The translations under genes and the position numbers were made by a program. A model generated the notes under the pieces. That model was given only the letters and a program-made list of their open reading frames with translations. It was not told the origin of the DNA and did not search any database. From AC-32 sp963704005 (GTDB lineage: Bacteria > Actinomycetota > Thermoleophilia > Gaiellales > Gaiellaceae): a stretch of DNA of 64,000 nt. Positions within the stretch are counted from its first letter, which is position 1. Each line of letters begins with the position of its first letter. Where the stretch lies: contig CAVPGJ010000001.1 of assembly GCA_963704005.1 (NCBI GenBank), positions 744,001 to 808,000 on the forward strand. Reading direction: 5' to 3'. Below, piece by piece: positions 42,171-49,607 of the stretch.

Positions 42171-42412
42171 GCAAGATCATCCTGATCGTAGCGCTCGCCC
42201 TGATTACCTGGGCGTTCGTCGCGCGCGCCTCGCAGGGCGCGGGACCGACACTCCGGTACACGGTCAGGCCGGGCGACACGCTGTGGTCGATCGCCGTCTC
42301 GCACTACGCGGGCGACCCGCGAGACGCGATCTACCGAATCGACCGGCGCAACCACCTCGGCGGGTCGGTGATCGTCCCCGGAGAGCGGCTCGTGCTGCCG
42401 TCGGCCCGCTAG
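42164..42412 (+). CDS. SOS-controlled single-TM LysM protein (YneA/DivS-type division inhibitor candidate)
   Basis: 82 residues: a membrane segment at about 3-22 (KIILIVALALITWAFVARA) then one LysM domain (YTVRPGDTLWSIAVSHYAGD...IYRIDRRNHL...VPGERLVLP). The size, topology and LexA control match the SOS cell-division suppressors YneA (Bacillus), DivS (Corynebacterium) and Rv2719c/ChiZ (Mycobacterium), which share no strong sequence. The message would be leaderless or nearly so (start about 10 bases after the -10). An IS element has inserted exactly at its stop codon but leaves the coding sequence intact. Confidence 0.85.
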   Translation: MFGKIILIVALALITWAFVARASQGAGPTLRYTVRPGDTLWSIAVSHYAGDPRDAIYRIDRRNHLGGSVIVPGERLVLPSAR

Positions 42413-42413
42413 G

Positions 42414-43483
42414 TGTCACGCCCACACACGTTGTGAACGGCTGAGAGGGCATCCGGGTCTCCTTTGAGGCTGTGGGTCTGCGAGGACTCACGCCCCGAGG
42501 AGGGACCCGGATGACGTTTCACCGTAACGCCAAGCTCGGACTGGCCGGCCGGCTCGCGCTCGTCCACGCGATCGAGGGAGGAATGAGCCTGAAGGCCGCT
42601 GCGGCGGCCTTCAGCGTCTCGCCGGCGACGGCGCACCGCTGGTGGCATCGCTGGTGCGAGGCGAGCGAGCCGGCGCGTTCGAGCCTCGGCTGTCTGCTCG
42701 ATCGCTCGAGCCGACCTCGGCACAGCCCGCGCGAGCTCGCCCCAGAGCTGCAGGAGCGCATCTGCGCCTGCCGCCGGGAGACGGGCTGGGGGCCGCGACT
42801 GGTCGCGGCCGTTACCGGCTTTGCCCACTCGACAGTCTGGAAGGTGCTCAGGCGGGCGGGCATCTCCCGGCCGAAGCGCCCGCCGCGGGAGCCTGCCAAC
42901 AGCTACGAGTGGCCGTGCCCCGGCGACCTGCTCCACGTCGACGTCAGCCGCTACGCGCGCTTCGAGCGCCCCGGCCATGCCGTTACCGGCGACCGCTCCC
43001 CGCGCTGGAACCGGTCACTGCACTCGCAGAAGCAGGTCGGCTACGACTTCGCGCACGCGATCGTCGACGACCACTCGCGTCTCGCCTACGTCGAGCTCCA
43101 TCGCGACGAGCGGGCGGCGACGGTGACCGGCTTCATCGAGCGGGCGCTCGCCTTCTACGAGCGGCACGGGATCGAGCCCAAGCGGCTGATGAGCGACAAC
43201 GCCTTCAGCTACGTCAAGAACGGCTCGCTCCGCGAGCTGCTCGCCCGCCGGGGCATCCGCCATTTGACGACCAAGCCCTACCGGCCCCGCACGAACGGGA
43301 AGGTGGAACGCTTCCATCAGACGATGGCGAGGGAGTGGGCCTACGGCGTCGTCTACCGCTCACATCGCGAGCGCAGCCAGGCGCTGCCACACTGGCTCGA
43401 GCATTACAACCGGCGCAGGCCGCACAGCTCGCTCGGAGACCGGCCTCCGATCAGCCGCGTTCACAACGTCCGTGGGTAGGACA
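42414..43483 (+). mobile_element. IS481-family insertion sequence, intact
   Basis: 1,070 bp. Ends begin TGTC and carry imperfect inverted repeats sharing ACGTTGTGAACG (42427-42438, and reversed near 43459-43470). It is bounded by a 6-bp target duplication GCTAGG (42408-42413 and 43484-43489) that includes the LysM stop codon. One transposase gene fills it. Intact ends, open transposase and exact duplication suggest recent movement. No other copy is in the window. Confidence 0.9.
42511..43479 (+). CDS. IS481-family DDE transposase
   Basis: 322 residues from ATG 42511. The N-terminal helix-turn-helix is GGMSLKAAAAAFSVSPATAHRWWHRW. The rve integrase core has the DDE residues in LHVDVSRYARF (first Asp), LMSDNAFSYVKNG (second Asp) and RTNGKVERFHQTM (Glu), then HYNRRRPHSSLGDRPP near the end. 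The stop TAG lies inside the right inverted repeat, common for this family. No frameshift or nonsense change is seen, so it should be active. Confidence 0.95.
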   Translation: MTFHRNAKLGLAGRLALVHAIEGGMSLKAAAAAFSVSPATAHRWWHRWCEASEPARSSLGCLLDRSSRPRHSPRELAPELQERICACRRETGWGPRLVAAVTGFAHSTVWKVLRRAGISRPKRPPREPANSYEWPCPGDLLHVDVSRYARFERPGHAVTGDRSPRWNRSLHSQKQVGYDFAHAIVDDHSRLAYVELHRDERAATVTGFIERALAFYERHGIEPKRLMSDNAFSYVKNGSLRELLARRGIRHLTTKPYRPRTNGKVERFHQTMAREWAYGVVYRSHRERSQALPHWLEHYNRRRPHSSLGDRPPISRVHNVRG

Positions 43484-43492
43484 GCTAGGAGA

Positions 43493-43567
43493 GAGGCATC
43501 GCTTGCGATGCCGGCGTCAGGGCGGGCGGGCTCTGCCCGCGCGACCGTCTGAGATGACCGGTCGACC
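43493..43567 (+). repeat. Dispersed repeat family A (copy 2)
   Basis: Reads GAGGCATCGCTTGCGATGCC, then a GCGGGC...GCCCGC stem, then CCGTCTGAGATGACCGGTCGAC. It starts 4 bases after the right target duplication of the IS, so it followed the LysM stop before the IS arrived. It sits in the gap before a convergent gene. Confidence 0.75.
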
Positions 43568-43583
43568 CGATTGAGCGGCGTCT

Positions 43584-44027
43584 CTACAACCCTGGTAAGC
43601 CGGCCGTGTAGACGCGCTCCCCCGAGAACAGGCGCTGTTGAGCGTCCCAGGGGAAGAGGATGGCCACCTTCCAGGCGAGGCGCTCGCCGGAGGGCGGGAT
43701 GCCGAGCCACCCGGCCTCGTGCGTGCCGGTCACGTCGGCCTCCTCGAAGACGCCCTGCGGGCCGATCACGATGTCGGTCAGCTGGAAGTCGATGTCGGGG
43801 AAGGCGCCGAGCAGCCCGGTGTAGAAGCGTGTCGCGCCGGCGTGACCTTCCCAGCGGTGGCTCGTGCCGACCAGCTCGTAGACGCAGTCCTCCGTCAGCG
43901 TCGAGATCAGGCCCGGGAGGTCGCGCTCGTCCTCGGCGATCGAGTGGCGCTTCCAGAGCTCGCGGATCTCGCGGTGTTCGGCTGCCGACGGGTCGAGGAG
44001 GAGCCGTTGCCGGACGTCGTCGCCCAC
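43584..44027 (-). CDS. SnoaL-like / NTF2-fold protein
   Basis: 147 residues, the cone-shaped alpha+beta fold shared by SnoaL cyclases and ketosteroid-isomerase-like proteins. The pattern is an N-terminal helix (IRELWKRHSIAEDERDLPGLISTLTEDCVYELVG), then GATRFYTGLLGAFPDIDFQLTDI and a curved sheet with TGTHEAGWLGIPPSGERLAWK. The common role is small-molecule isomerisation, hydrolysis or binding; the substrate cannot be named. It lies 16 bp downstream of the HD-GYP gene on the same strand and probably shares its transcript. Confidence 0.8.
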   Translation of the reverse strand: MGDDVRQRLLLDPSAAEHREIRELWKRHSIAEDERDLPGLISTLTEDCVYELVGTSHRWEGHAGATRFYTGLLGAFPDIDFQLTDIVIGPQGVFEEADVTGTHEAGWLGIPPSGERLAWKVAILFPWDAQQRLFSGERVYTAGLPGL

Positions 44028-44043
44028 GCGGCGACTCTAGTCG

Positions 44044-45384
44044 CTACCCCGCGCGCAGGATCGGCTCGTCGAGGCCGAACTCGGCCGGGCGGCGCGCGGC
44101 GACCGAGAAGAACGCCTCGACGACCGCGGGGGCGAACTGCGTGCCGTGCCCGGCGCCGATCTCGGCCAGCGCTTCCTCGGCGCTCAGCGCCCGGTGGTAC
44201 GGGCGGTCGGTGGTCATCGCGTCCCAGGCGTCGGCAAGGCCGACGATCGCGGCCTCGAGCGGGATCTCGTCGCCGCCGAGCCCGTCCGGATAGCCCTCGC
44301 CGTCCCAGCGCTCGTGGTGGTGGCGGATGATCGGCACCGCCTCGCGCAGGCGGCCGAACTTGGCGACGATCCGCGCGCCCTCGGCGGAGTGCGTCTGCAT
44401 CTGGGCGTACTCCCAGCGATCGAGCTTCGCGGGCTTGACGAGGATCTTGTCGGGCACCGCGATCTTGCCGATGTCGTGGAAGAGCGAGCCGAAGCGGAGC
44501 GCGTCGAGGCGCTCCCGCGAGAGGCCGAGCTCCTCGCCGAGAGCGAGCGCGATCCGCTGCACCCGCCGGGAATGGCCGGCCGTGTCGGGATCCTTCGCCT
44601 CGACGGTCGCGTTCAGGCTCTCGACGGCCTCGAGCGAGCTCTCCTCCTGCCTTGCGTAGGAGTCCATCAGCGCGCGCGACCGCTCGCGCAGCTCGCGCGT
44701 CTGCCGCCGAAGCGTCGTCGACGCCCCGCGCACCAGCACGGCGAGCGCGGTCCAGAGCGCGAGGAAGACCAAGGCGATCGCGCCCCAGAGGAGGTGCTTG
44801 CGGGAGGCCAGCGCCTGCTCGAGCGACTTCGGGTCGGCGTAGATCTCGTACGCGCCGAGCACCGTGCCCTTGCGGCCGCGGATCGGCGCGTAGACCTGCA
44901 GCAGGTTGCTGAAGCCGAGCGAGCGTTCGACCGCGTTCTCGTCCTCCGAGAGGTGGCCGATCGAGCCGGCGGCGCGCCCGTGCAGGGCGCTCTCGAGATC
45001 GCCCTCCTCGTCGAAGTGCCTGCCGATCCGCTCCGGCGCGCGGTTCGTCCAGGCGAGCACGCCGTCGGGGCGCCAGACCTTGATCGTGACGAGGTCGCGA
45101 TCCTCGCGCAGCTGCTGCAGGAGCAACGCGGACACGTGCGGGCCCACCCGGAGCTTCCCGTCGCGGACGAGCGACGGGCGCAGGACGCCGTCGACAAGCT
45201 GCGTCAGGCTTTCGCGGTTGTCGGCGAGCGACTGCTCGGTGAGCGCGCGCGTGAGGACGGTTGTGAGCACGACGGCGCCGACGCCCAGGATCAGGGCGCT
45301 CGCGACGAGGAAGAGCCGCAGGAGCGTGAGGGAGCGCTCCGACGCCAGCCTCAAGCTCTGACTCTGGGCCGCCAGTAGTCGCAT
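44044..45384 (-). CDS. Membrane sensor HD-GYP phosphodiesterase
   Basis: 446 residues from the ATG at 45384; an alternative start ten codons upstream exists. Membrane segment 1 (about 18-42), extracytoplasmic sensor of about 155 residues, membrane segment 2 (about 195-215), a short coiled linker (TTLRRQTRELRERSRALMDSY) and the HD-GYP domain. Catalytic residues are H and HD in HSRRVQRIALAL, FHDIGKIAVPDKIL and HHHERWDGEGYPDGLGGDEIP, so the GYP variant is complete. Predicted to degrade cyclic di-GMP or a related dinucleotide in response to an outside signal. No GGDEF protein is in the window. Confidence 0.92.
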   Translation of the reverse strand: MRLLAAQSQSLRLASERSLTLLRLFLVASALILGVGAVVLTTVLTRALTEQSLADNRESLTQLVDGVLRPSLVRDGKLRVGPHVSALLLQQLREDRDLVTIKVWRPDGVLAWTNRAPERIGRHFDEEGDLESALHGRAAGSIGHLSEDENAVERSLGFSNLLQVYAPIRGRKGTVLGAYEIYADPKSLEQALASRKHLLWGAIALVFLALWTALAVLVRGASTTLRRQTRELRERSRALMDSYARQEESSLEAVESLNATVEAKDPDTAGHSRRVQRIALALGEELGLSRERLDALRFGSLFHDIGKIAVPDKILVKPAKLDRWEYAQMQTHSAEGARIVAKFGRLREAVPIIRHHHERWDGEGYPDGLGGDEIPLEAAIVGLADAWDAMTTDRPYHRALSAEEALAEIGAGHGTQFAPAVVEAFFSVAARRPAEFGLDEPILRAG

Positions 45385-45507
45385 GAGCTCTTCGCCACTA
45401 TCGGCCCCTGGCACTGGGGGCTTGACACCCGGACGGAGGCCGCGCCGCCTCGAAAGAAGGAGGGCTTGCCGAAACCCGGTCTGAGCCCCCGGGCCGCGCT
45501 GTCCGCC

Positions 45508-45574
45508 CCGAGGCCGCGTCCTCAGTCGTCCCTGTAGTCATCCACTACAGGGACTCCCTGCGTCCTTGCCTCGG
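45508..45574. other. Long symmetric hairpin upstream of HD-GYP and RNase Z genes
   Basis: Outer arms CCGAGGC (45508-45514) and GCCTCGG (45568-45574), inner arms TCCCTGTAGT (45529-45538) and ACTACAGGGA (45544-45553), a 5-base loop CATCC and 14x14-base internal loops that each contain GCGTCCT. It lies in the 249-bp divergent gap between the HD-GYP start and the rnz start. It could be a structured RNA leader for HD-GYP, a terminator, or an operator. No known riboswitch class was recognised. Confidence 0.55.
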
Positions 45575-45633
45575 CACGGCCATCGCACCCCGACGGCGAG
45601 CAGGGTTCCGACAAACCCTCCTAGACTCACGCC

Positions 45634-46623
45634 GTGGATCTCGACGTCGTCTTCCTCGGCACATCGGCCTCCGTGCCGACCGCGCAACGTGCGCCGACGG
45701 CCCTCGTCGTGCGGCGCGGCGGCGACCGGCTGCTGTTCGACTGCGGCGAGGGCACGCAGCGCCAGCTCCTGCGCTCGAGCGTCGGCCTGGTCGAGCTGCG
45801 CGAGGTGTTCGTCTCGCACTTCCACGCCGACCACTACCTCGGACTGCCGGGGATGCTCAAGACCTTCGCCCTGCGCGGCAGGGACCTGCCGCTGACCGTC
45901 TACGGGCCGCCGGGCCTGAGCGAGCTGTTCGGCTCCCTGCGCCGGATCTTCGGGAAGCTCACCTACCCGCTCGAGCTCGTCGAGCTGCAGCCGGGCGACG
46001 TGCTCGAGCGCGAGGAATACAACCTGGTGACGTTCCCGGTCGCGCACGGCGTGCAGGCGCTCGGGTATGCGCTGGTGGAGCATCCGCGGCCGGGGCGCTT
46101 CGACGTGGAGACCGCCGACGCGCTGGGCGTTCCGCCGGGGCCGGAGCGCGGGCTGCTCCAGGCCGGCGAGTCGATCGAGCTCGCCGACGGCCGCACGATC
46201 ACGCCCGACGAGGTGCTCGGCGCTCCGCGTCCGGGCCGCCGCGTCGTGCTCGCCGGCGACACGGCCCCGTCGCCGACCGTGCGCGAGGCGGCGCGGGGGG
46301 CGGAGGTGCTCGTCCACGAGGCGACCTTCCTCGACGAGGAACGGGACCGCGCGCGCGAGACCTCGCACTCCACCGCGCTCGAGGCCGCCGAGCTCGCCCG
46401 CGAGGCCGACGTCGCCCTGCTCGCGCTCACGCACCTCTCGAACCGCTACTTCGGCCCCGAGGTAGCCCGCGAGGCGCGTACGATCTTCACCGAGACCGTG
46501 GTGCCCAAGGACTTCGACGTGATCGACGTGCCGTTCCCCGAGCGCGGCTCGCCGCGCCTGATCAAGGGCGGAGTCGCCCGGCGCCGCGAGGAGCAGGTCC
46601 CCGAGGCGGAGGTGGTTCCGTGA
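45634..46623 (+). CDS. rnz: Ribonuclease Z
   Basis: Metallo-beta-lactamase-fold endonuclease that removes tRNA 3' trailers. It is 329 residues. The start VVFLGTSASVPTAQRAPTALVV, zinc motif VSHFHADHYLGLPGML, VVLAGDTAPS and VLVHEATFLDEERDRARETSHST (with the HST motif) identify it clearly. CCA is not encoded in the tRNA gene of this window, consistent with need for this enzyme. It starts at GTG and overlaps the next gene (GTGA). Confidence 0.94.
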   Translation: MDLDVVFLGTSASVPTAQRAPTALVVRRGGDRLLFDCGEGTQRQLLRSSVGLVELREVFVSHFHADHYLGLPGMLKTFALRGRDLPLTVYGPPGLSELFGSLRRIFGKLTYPLELVELQPGDVLEREEYNLVTFPVAHGVQALGYALVEHPRPGRFDVETADALGVPPGPERGLLQAGESIELADGRTITPDEVLGAPRPGRRVVLAGDTAPSPTVREAARGAEVLVHEATFLDEERDRARETSHSTALEAAELAREADVALLALTHLSNRYFGPEVAREARTIFTETVVPKDFDVIDVPFPERGSPRLIKGGVARRREEQVPEAEVVP

Positions 46624-46853
46624 CCCAGTATGTCCAGGTGGCGCTGGCCGAGGACGTGACCGAGGCGGAGGAGGTTCAGGCGCTGCTGCAGGCGGCCGGA
46701 ATCGACTCGCAGCTGGAGACCGCAGTCGAGCACCACCCCCGCGAGACCGAGGACGCGCCGCAGAAGGTGCTCGTGCCCGAGTCCCAGCTCGAGGCCGCCC
46801 AGCACGCGATCGAGTCGCAGACCGAGCCTGACGATCTCATCGCCGACGCCTGA
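46620..46853 (+). CDS. DUF2007-like small protein
   Basis: 77 residues, ferredoxin-like fold predicted: VQVALAEDVTEAEEVQALLQAAGIDSQLE matches the pattern of small signal-transducing DUF2007 proteins (strand, helix, strand). VLVPESQLEAAQHAIES follows, with an acidic C-terminus. GTG overlaps the rnz stop. Molecular role unknown. Confidence 0.7.
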   Translation: MTQYVQVALAEDVTEAEEVQALLQAAGIDSQLETAVEHHPRETEDAPQKVLVPESQLEAAQHAIESQTEPDDLIADA

Positions 46854-47571
46854 TTTCGGCCGGCTCGCCGAGTCGTACGACCGCGTCCGGCCGGTCGACG
46901 ACAACTGGTGGGAGGTCTTCCGAGTCGTCGAGCGCGAGGCCGACCTCGCCGGCCGGCGGGTGCTCGACATCGGCTGCGGCACGGGCCGACTGGAGGCAGC
47001 GCTCGCCGGGCGCGCGCGGGTCTGGGGCGTCGACGCGGAGCCGGCCATGCTCGAGGTCGCCCGCCGCAACGCTCCGGAGGCGACGTTCAAGCAGGGCCGC
47101 GCCGAGCAGCTGCCCTTCAAGGACGGTTGGTTCGAGCGGGCGGTGATGTGGCTCTCGTCGCACCTGGTCGAGCGGCCGGCCGCGTTCGCCGAGGCGCGCC
47201 GCGTGCTCGGCCCGGAAGGCCGCCTGGCCGTCGTGACGTTCGACCCGTCCTACTTCGACGCGTTCTGGCTGAACGCGCTCTTCCCGTCGATGGAGCGCGT
47301 CGACCGCGCCCGCTTTTCGACCGTCGGCGAGCTCGAGGGCGAGCTGCGGGCAGCCGGCTTCGCGCAGGTCGAGCTCGCGACCCTCTCCCAGCGCGGCACC
47401 CGCACCCGCACCGAGGCGCTCGAGCGCATCCGCGGCCGGCACATCTCCACCTTCGACCTGATCTCGGAAGAGGAGTACGAGGCCGGCCTCGCCCGGGCCG
47501 AAGGGGAGCTCCCGGAGCGTTTCGAGTACCGCGTCGAATGGCTAATCGCCGTGGCCGATGGGTACCACTGA
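46828..47571 (+). CDS. Class I SAM-dependent methyltransferase
   Basis: About 247 residues. Motif I is VLDIGCGTGRLEAAL, with the acidic residue in VDAEPAML and the post-motif QGRAEQLPFKDGWFERAVM, typical of the UbiE/small-molecule type. Family similarity begins near DFGRLAESYDRVRP (about 46852). No ATG, GTG or TTG is available in frame before that point; CTG 46828 (LTISSPTPDFG) is a possible non-canonical start, or an indel hides the real one. The first ATG (46960) would remove the N-terminal helix. It overlaps the preceding gene if the CTG is used. Confidence 0.78.
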   Translation: MTISSPTPDFGRLAESYDRVRPVDDNWWEVFRVVEREADLAGRRVLDIGCGTGRLEAALAGRARVWGVDAEPAMLEVARRNAPEATFKQGRAEQLPFKDGWFERAVMWLSSHLVERPAAFAEARRVLGPEGRLAVVTFDPSYFDAFWLNALFPSMERVDRARFSTVGELEGELRAAGFAQVELATLSQRGTRTRTEALERIRGRHISTFDLISEEEYEAGLARAEGELPERFEYRVEWLIAVADGYH

Positions 47572-47574
47572 ACC

Positions 47575-48405
47575 ATGACCGAACCGCGGCTGAACGGAAC
47601 CGTCGCGCTCGTCACCGGCGCGAGCCGCGGCGGCGGGAAGGGGATTGCGCTCGTGCTGGGCGAGGAGGGCGCCACCGTCTACGTGACCGGCCGCTCCGTC
47701 CGCGGCGAGCCGACCACGCTCGGCCGCCCGGGGACGATCGACGACACCGCCGACGAGCTGACCGACCGCGGCGGCACCGGCATCGCCGTTCGCTGCGACC
47801 ACACCGACGACTCGCAGGTCGAGTCGCTGTTCGAGCGGATCCGCGGCGAGCAGGGCCGCCTCGACCTCCTGGTCAACAACGCGTGGAGCGGTTACGAACT
47901 CCCGCTCTATTACGAGACGCCGTTCTGGGAGATGGAATGGCGCCACTGGGACCTGATGTTCGACGGCGGCCTGCGAGCGGCCGTCTTCGCGTCGACGCTG
48001 GCCGCCCCGCTGATGATCGCGGCGGGCCGGGGGCTGATCGTGAACATGACCTGGGTGCTCGACCGCCCGCACGGAGTCACGTTCTACGAGGTGGTCAAGA
48101 ACGCAACGAACAAGCTGACCGAGCAGATGGCGGACGATCTCCGGCCGCACGGCGTCACGTGTGTGGCCGTGTCGCCGGGTTGGATGCGGCTGGAGCGTAT
48201 GGACCTGGCACCCGAGGACGCCGCCAGGGCAGAGTCGGCGGAGTTCCCGGGCCGCGCGATCGCGGCGCTGGCCGCTGATGCAGACGTGCTCGAGAAGACG
48301 GGCGGGGTCTTCACGACCCCGGCCCTCGCGCGCGAGTACGGCTTCACCGACGTCGACGGCAAGCAGCAGTCCGCGTTCTGGGACGAGCACTGGGCGTCCA
48401 GCTAG
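47575..48405 (+). CDS. Short-chain dehydrogenase/reductase (DHRS1-like)
   Basis: 276 residues, Rossmann fold. Cofactor loop TGASRGGGKGIAL, LLVNNAWSGYE (NNAG-type), and a catalytic Tyr/Lys pair in VTFYEVVKNATNK in place of YxxxK. The PGW motif is VSPGWMRLERM. The long insert PLYYETPFWEMEWRHWDLMFDGG resembles the DHRS1 group. NADP(H) use is expected from the Arg in the first loop. It is 3 bases after the methyltransferase gene. Substrate unknown. Confidence 0.85.
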   Translation: MTEPRLNGTVALVTGASRGGGKGIALVLGEEGATVYVTGRSVRGEPTTLGRPGTIDDTADELTDRGGTGIAVRCDHTDDSQVESLFERIRGEQGRLDLLVNNAWSGYELPLYYETPFWEMEWRHWDLMFDGGLRAAVFASTLAAPLMIAAGRGLIVNMTWVLDRPHGVTFYEVVKNATNKLTEQMADDLRPHGVTCVAVSPGWMRLERMDLAPEDAARAESAEFPGRAIAALAADADVLEKTGGVFTTPALAREYGFTDVDGKQQSAFWDEHWASS

Positions 48406-48427
48406 ACGTCCGTGGTTGGATAAGCAC

Positions 48428-48834
48428 GTGGAGGCAACGCCGGTCGAGCGCGACGAGGTCGCGGTGATGTTCATCCGGACGCCCGACGACGTCATGGCGT
48501 TCGGGCCGGCGTTCGAGCGCCTGGAGCAGGTGGTGGGGCTGCGTGGCCGCAAGTACTACGGCGCCTTCTATCCGAGCGAGAAGGAGTACCGGGCCTGCGT
48601 CGAGGTGAAGGAGGGCGACGACCCGGAGGCGCTCGGCCTCGAAAGCGGGACGCTTCCGGGCGGGCGCTACCTTCGGGCGCGGCTGAGCGGAGAGCCGCCG
48701 AGCTCGACGGCCGGATCGGACCGAGCTTCGAGGCGCTCATCGCGCAGAACGCGCCCGACGAGTCCCGTCCGAGCATCGAGTTCTACCGCCGCTTCGACGA
48801 GGTCGACTTGCTGCTGCCCGTCCCGGGCGGCTAA
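48428..48834 (+). CDS. GyrI-like small-molecule-binding domain protein (frameshifted)
   Basis: Stand-alone GyrI/AraC-effector-binding fold. First frame from GTG 48428: VERDEVAVMFIRTPDDVMAF, LRGRKYYGAFYPSEKEYRACVEV and PEALGLESGTLPGGRYLRARLSG. Near 48695 the similarity moves one frame over (one base missing) and continues ELDGRIGPSFEALIAQ and SIEFYRRFDEVDLLLPVPGG to TAA 48832-48834. Such proteins bind hydrophobic or cationic compounds. Frameshift by sequence error or true loss cannot be told apart here, because the gene is probably dispensable. Confidence 0.75.
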
Positions 48835-49005
48835 GGCGCCGACTCGGCGCCGCCGCTGCGGCCGTCTCAGGCACCGTGTCGGGTCGGGTCGGTGTGACCC
48901 AAGAGCAAAACTCTCTTGGTAACGTCCGGCTCCGCCGCTACCGTTCCGCGGCGAACACAGAACACCCCTTTAACTCGGTCCCGTGAGGCCGGAAAGGAGT
49001 CGAAG
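48835..49005 (+). promoter_or_regulatory. Leader region of the pyr operon
   Basis: 171-base gap before pyrR. It holds hairpin GGCGCCGACTCGGCGCC (48836-48852), a second stem CCAAGAG-CAAAACT-CTCTTGG (about 48899-48920), and a strong ribosome site GGAAAGGAG (48991-48999) 6 bases before GTG 49006. PyrR-type attenuation or translational control by UMP is plausible given the pyrR gene, but I could not match a known PyrR-binding loop with confidence. Confidence 0.45.
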
Positions 49006-49607
49006 GTGAACAGCGCCCTGAGCGCGCCCTGAGCGGCGCCCAGACCTCCGAAGCGAAGACTGTTCTCGATGCCGAGGCGATCGAGCGCACGCTGACGCGG
49101 ATCGCGCACGAGATCGTCGAGGGCAACCCGCAGCTCGAGCGGGTCGCACTGGTCGGGATCCACACGCGCGGCGTGCCGATCGCGCAGCGCCTGCGCCGGC
49201 GGATCGGCGAGCTCTCCGGCACCGAGGTCGCCTTCGGCCAGCTCGACATCACCTTCCACCGCGACGATGTCCACGTCCGCGCGGGCGAGCCTCCCCGTCA
49301 CGCCCAGCCGCTCGTTCGCTCGACGACGCTCGACTTCCCGCTCGAAGGCATGACCTGCGTCCTCGTCGACGACGTCCTCTACACCGGCCGCACGATCCGC
49401 GCGGCGATCGAGGCGCTCTTCGGCTACGGCCGGCCCGAGCGCGTGCAGCTCGCCGTGCTCGCCGACCGCGGCCACCGCGAGCTGCCGATTCGCCCGGACT
49501 ACGTCGGCAAGAACCTGCCCACCGCCCGCGACGAGCGCGTCCAGGTCGAGCTCGTCGAGGTGGACGAGATCGACCGCGTCCTGATCACGAAGGAGACCCA
49601 TGGGTGA
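49006..49607 (+). CDS. pyrR: PyrR regulator/uracil phosphoribosyltransferase (broken by an 11-bp tandem duplication)
   Basis: PyrR binds pyr mRNA in response to UMP/PRPP. The body, from KTVLDAEAIERTLTRIAHEI to the end, is intact in one frame, with the PRPP loop VLVDDVLYTGRTIRAAI and LADRGHRELPIRPDYVGKNLPT. No start codon exists in that frame. GTG 49006 has an excellent ribosome site, but its frame stops at 49030. GCGCCCTGAGC occurs twice in tandem (49013-49023, 49024-49034); removing one copy joins VNSALS to GAQTSEAKTVLD in frame. So pyrR is split by this duplication, real or artefactual. It overlaps pyrB by 8 bp. Confidence 0.9.

Noticed and set aside
45415..45633. Cyclic di-GMP riboswitch before the HD-GYP gene
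   Set aside because: The structure is striking, but the conserved bases of known c-di-GMP classes were not found; kept only as an unclassified hairpin.
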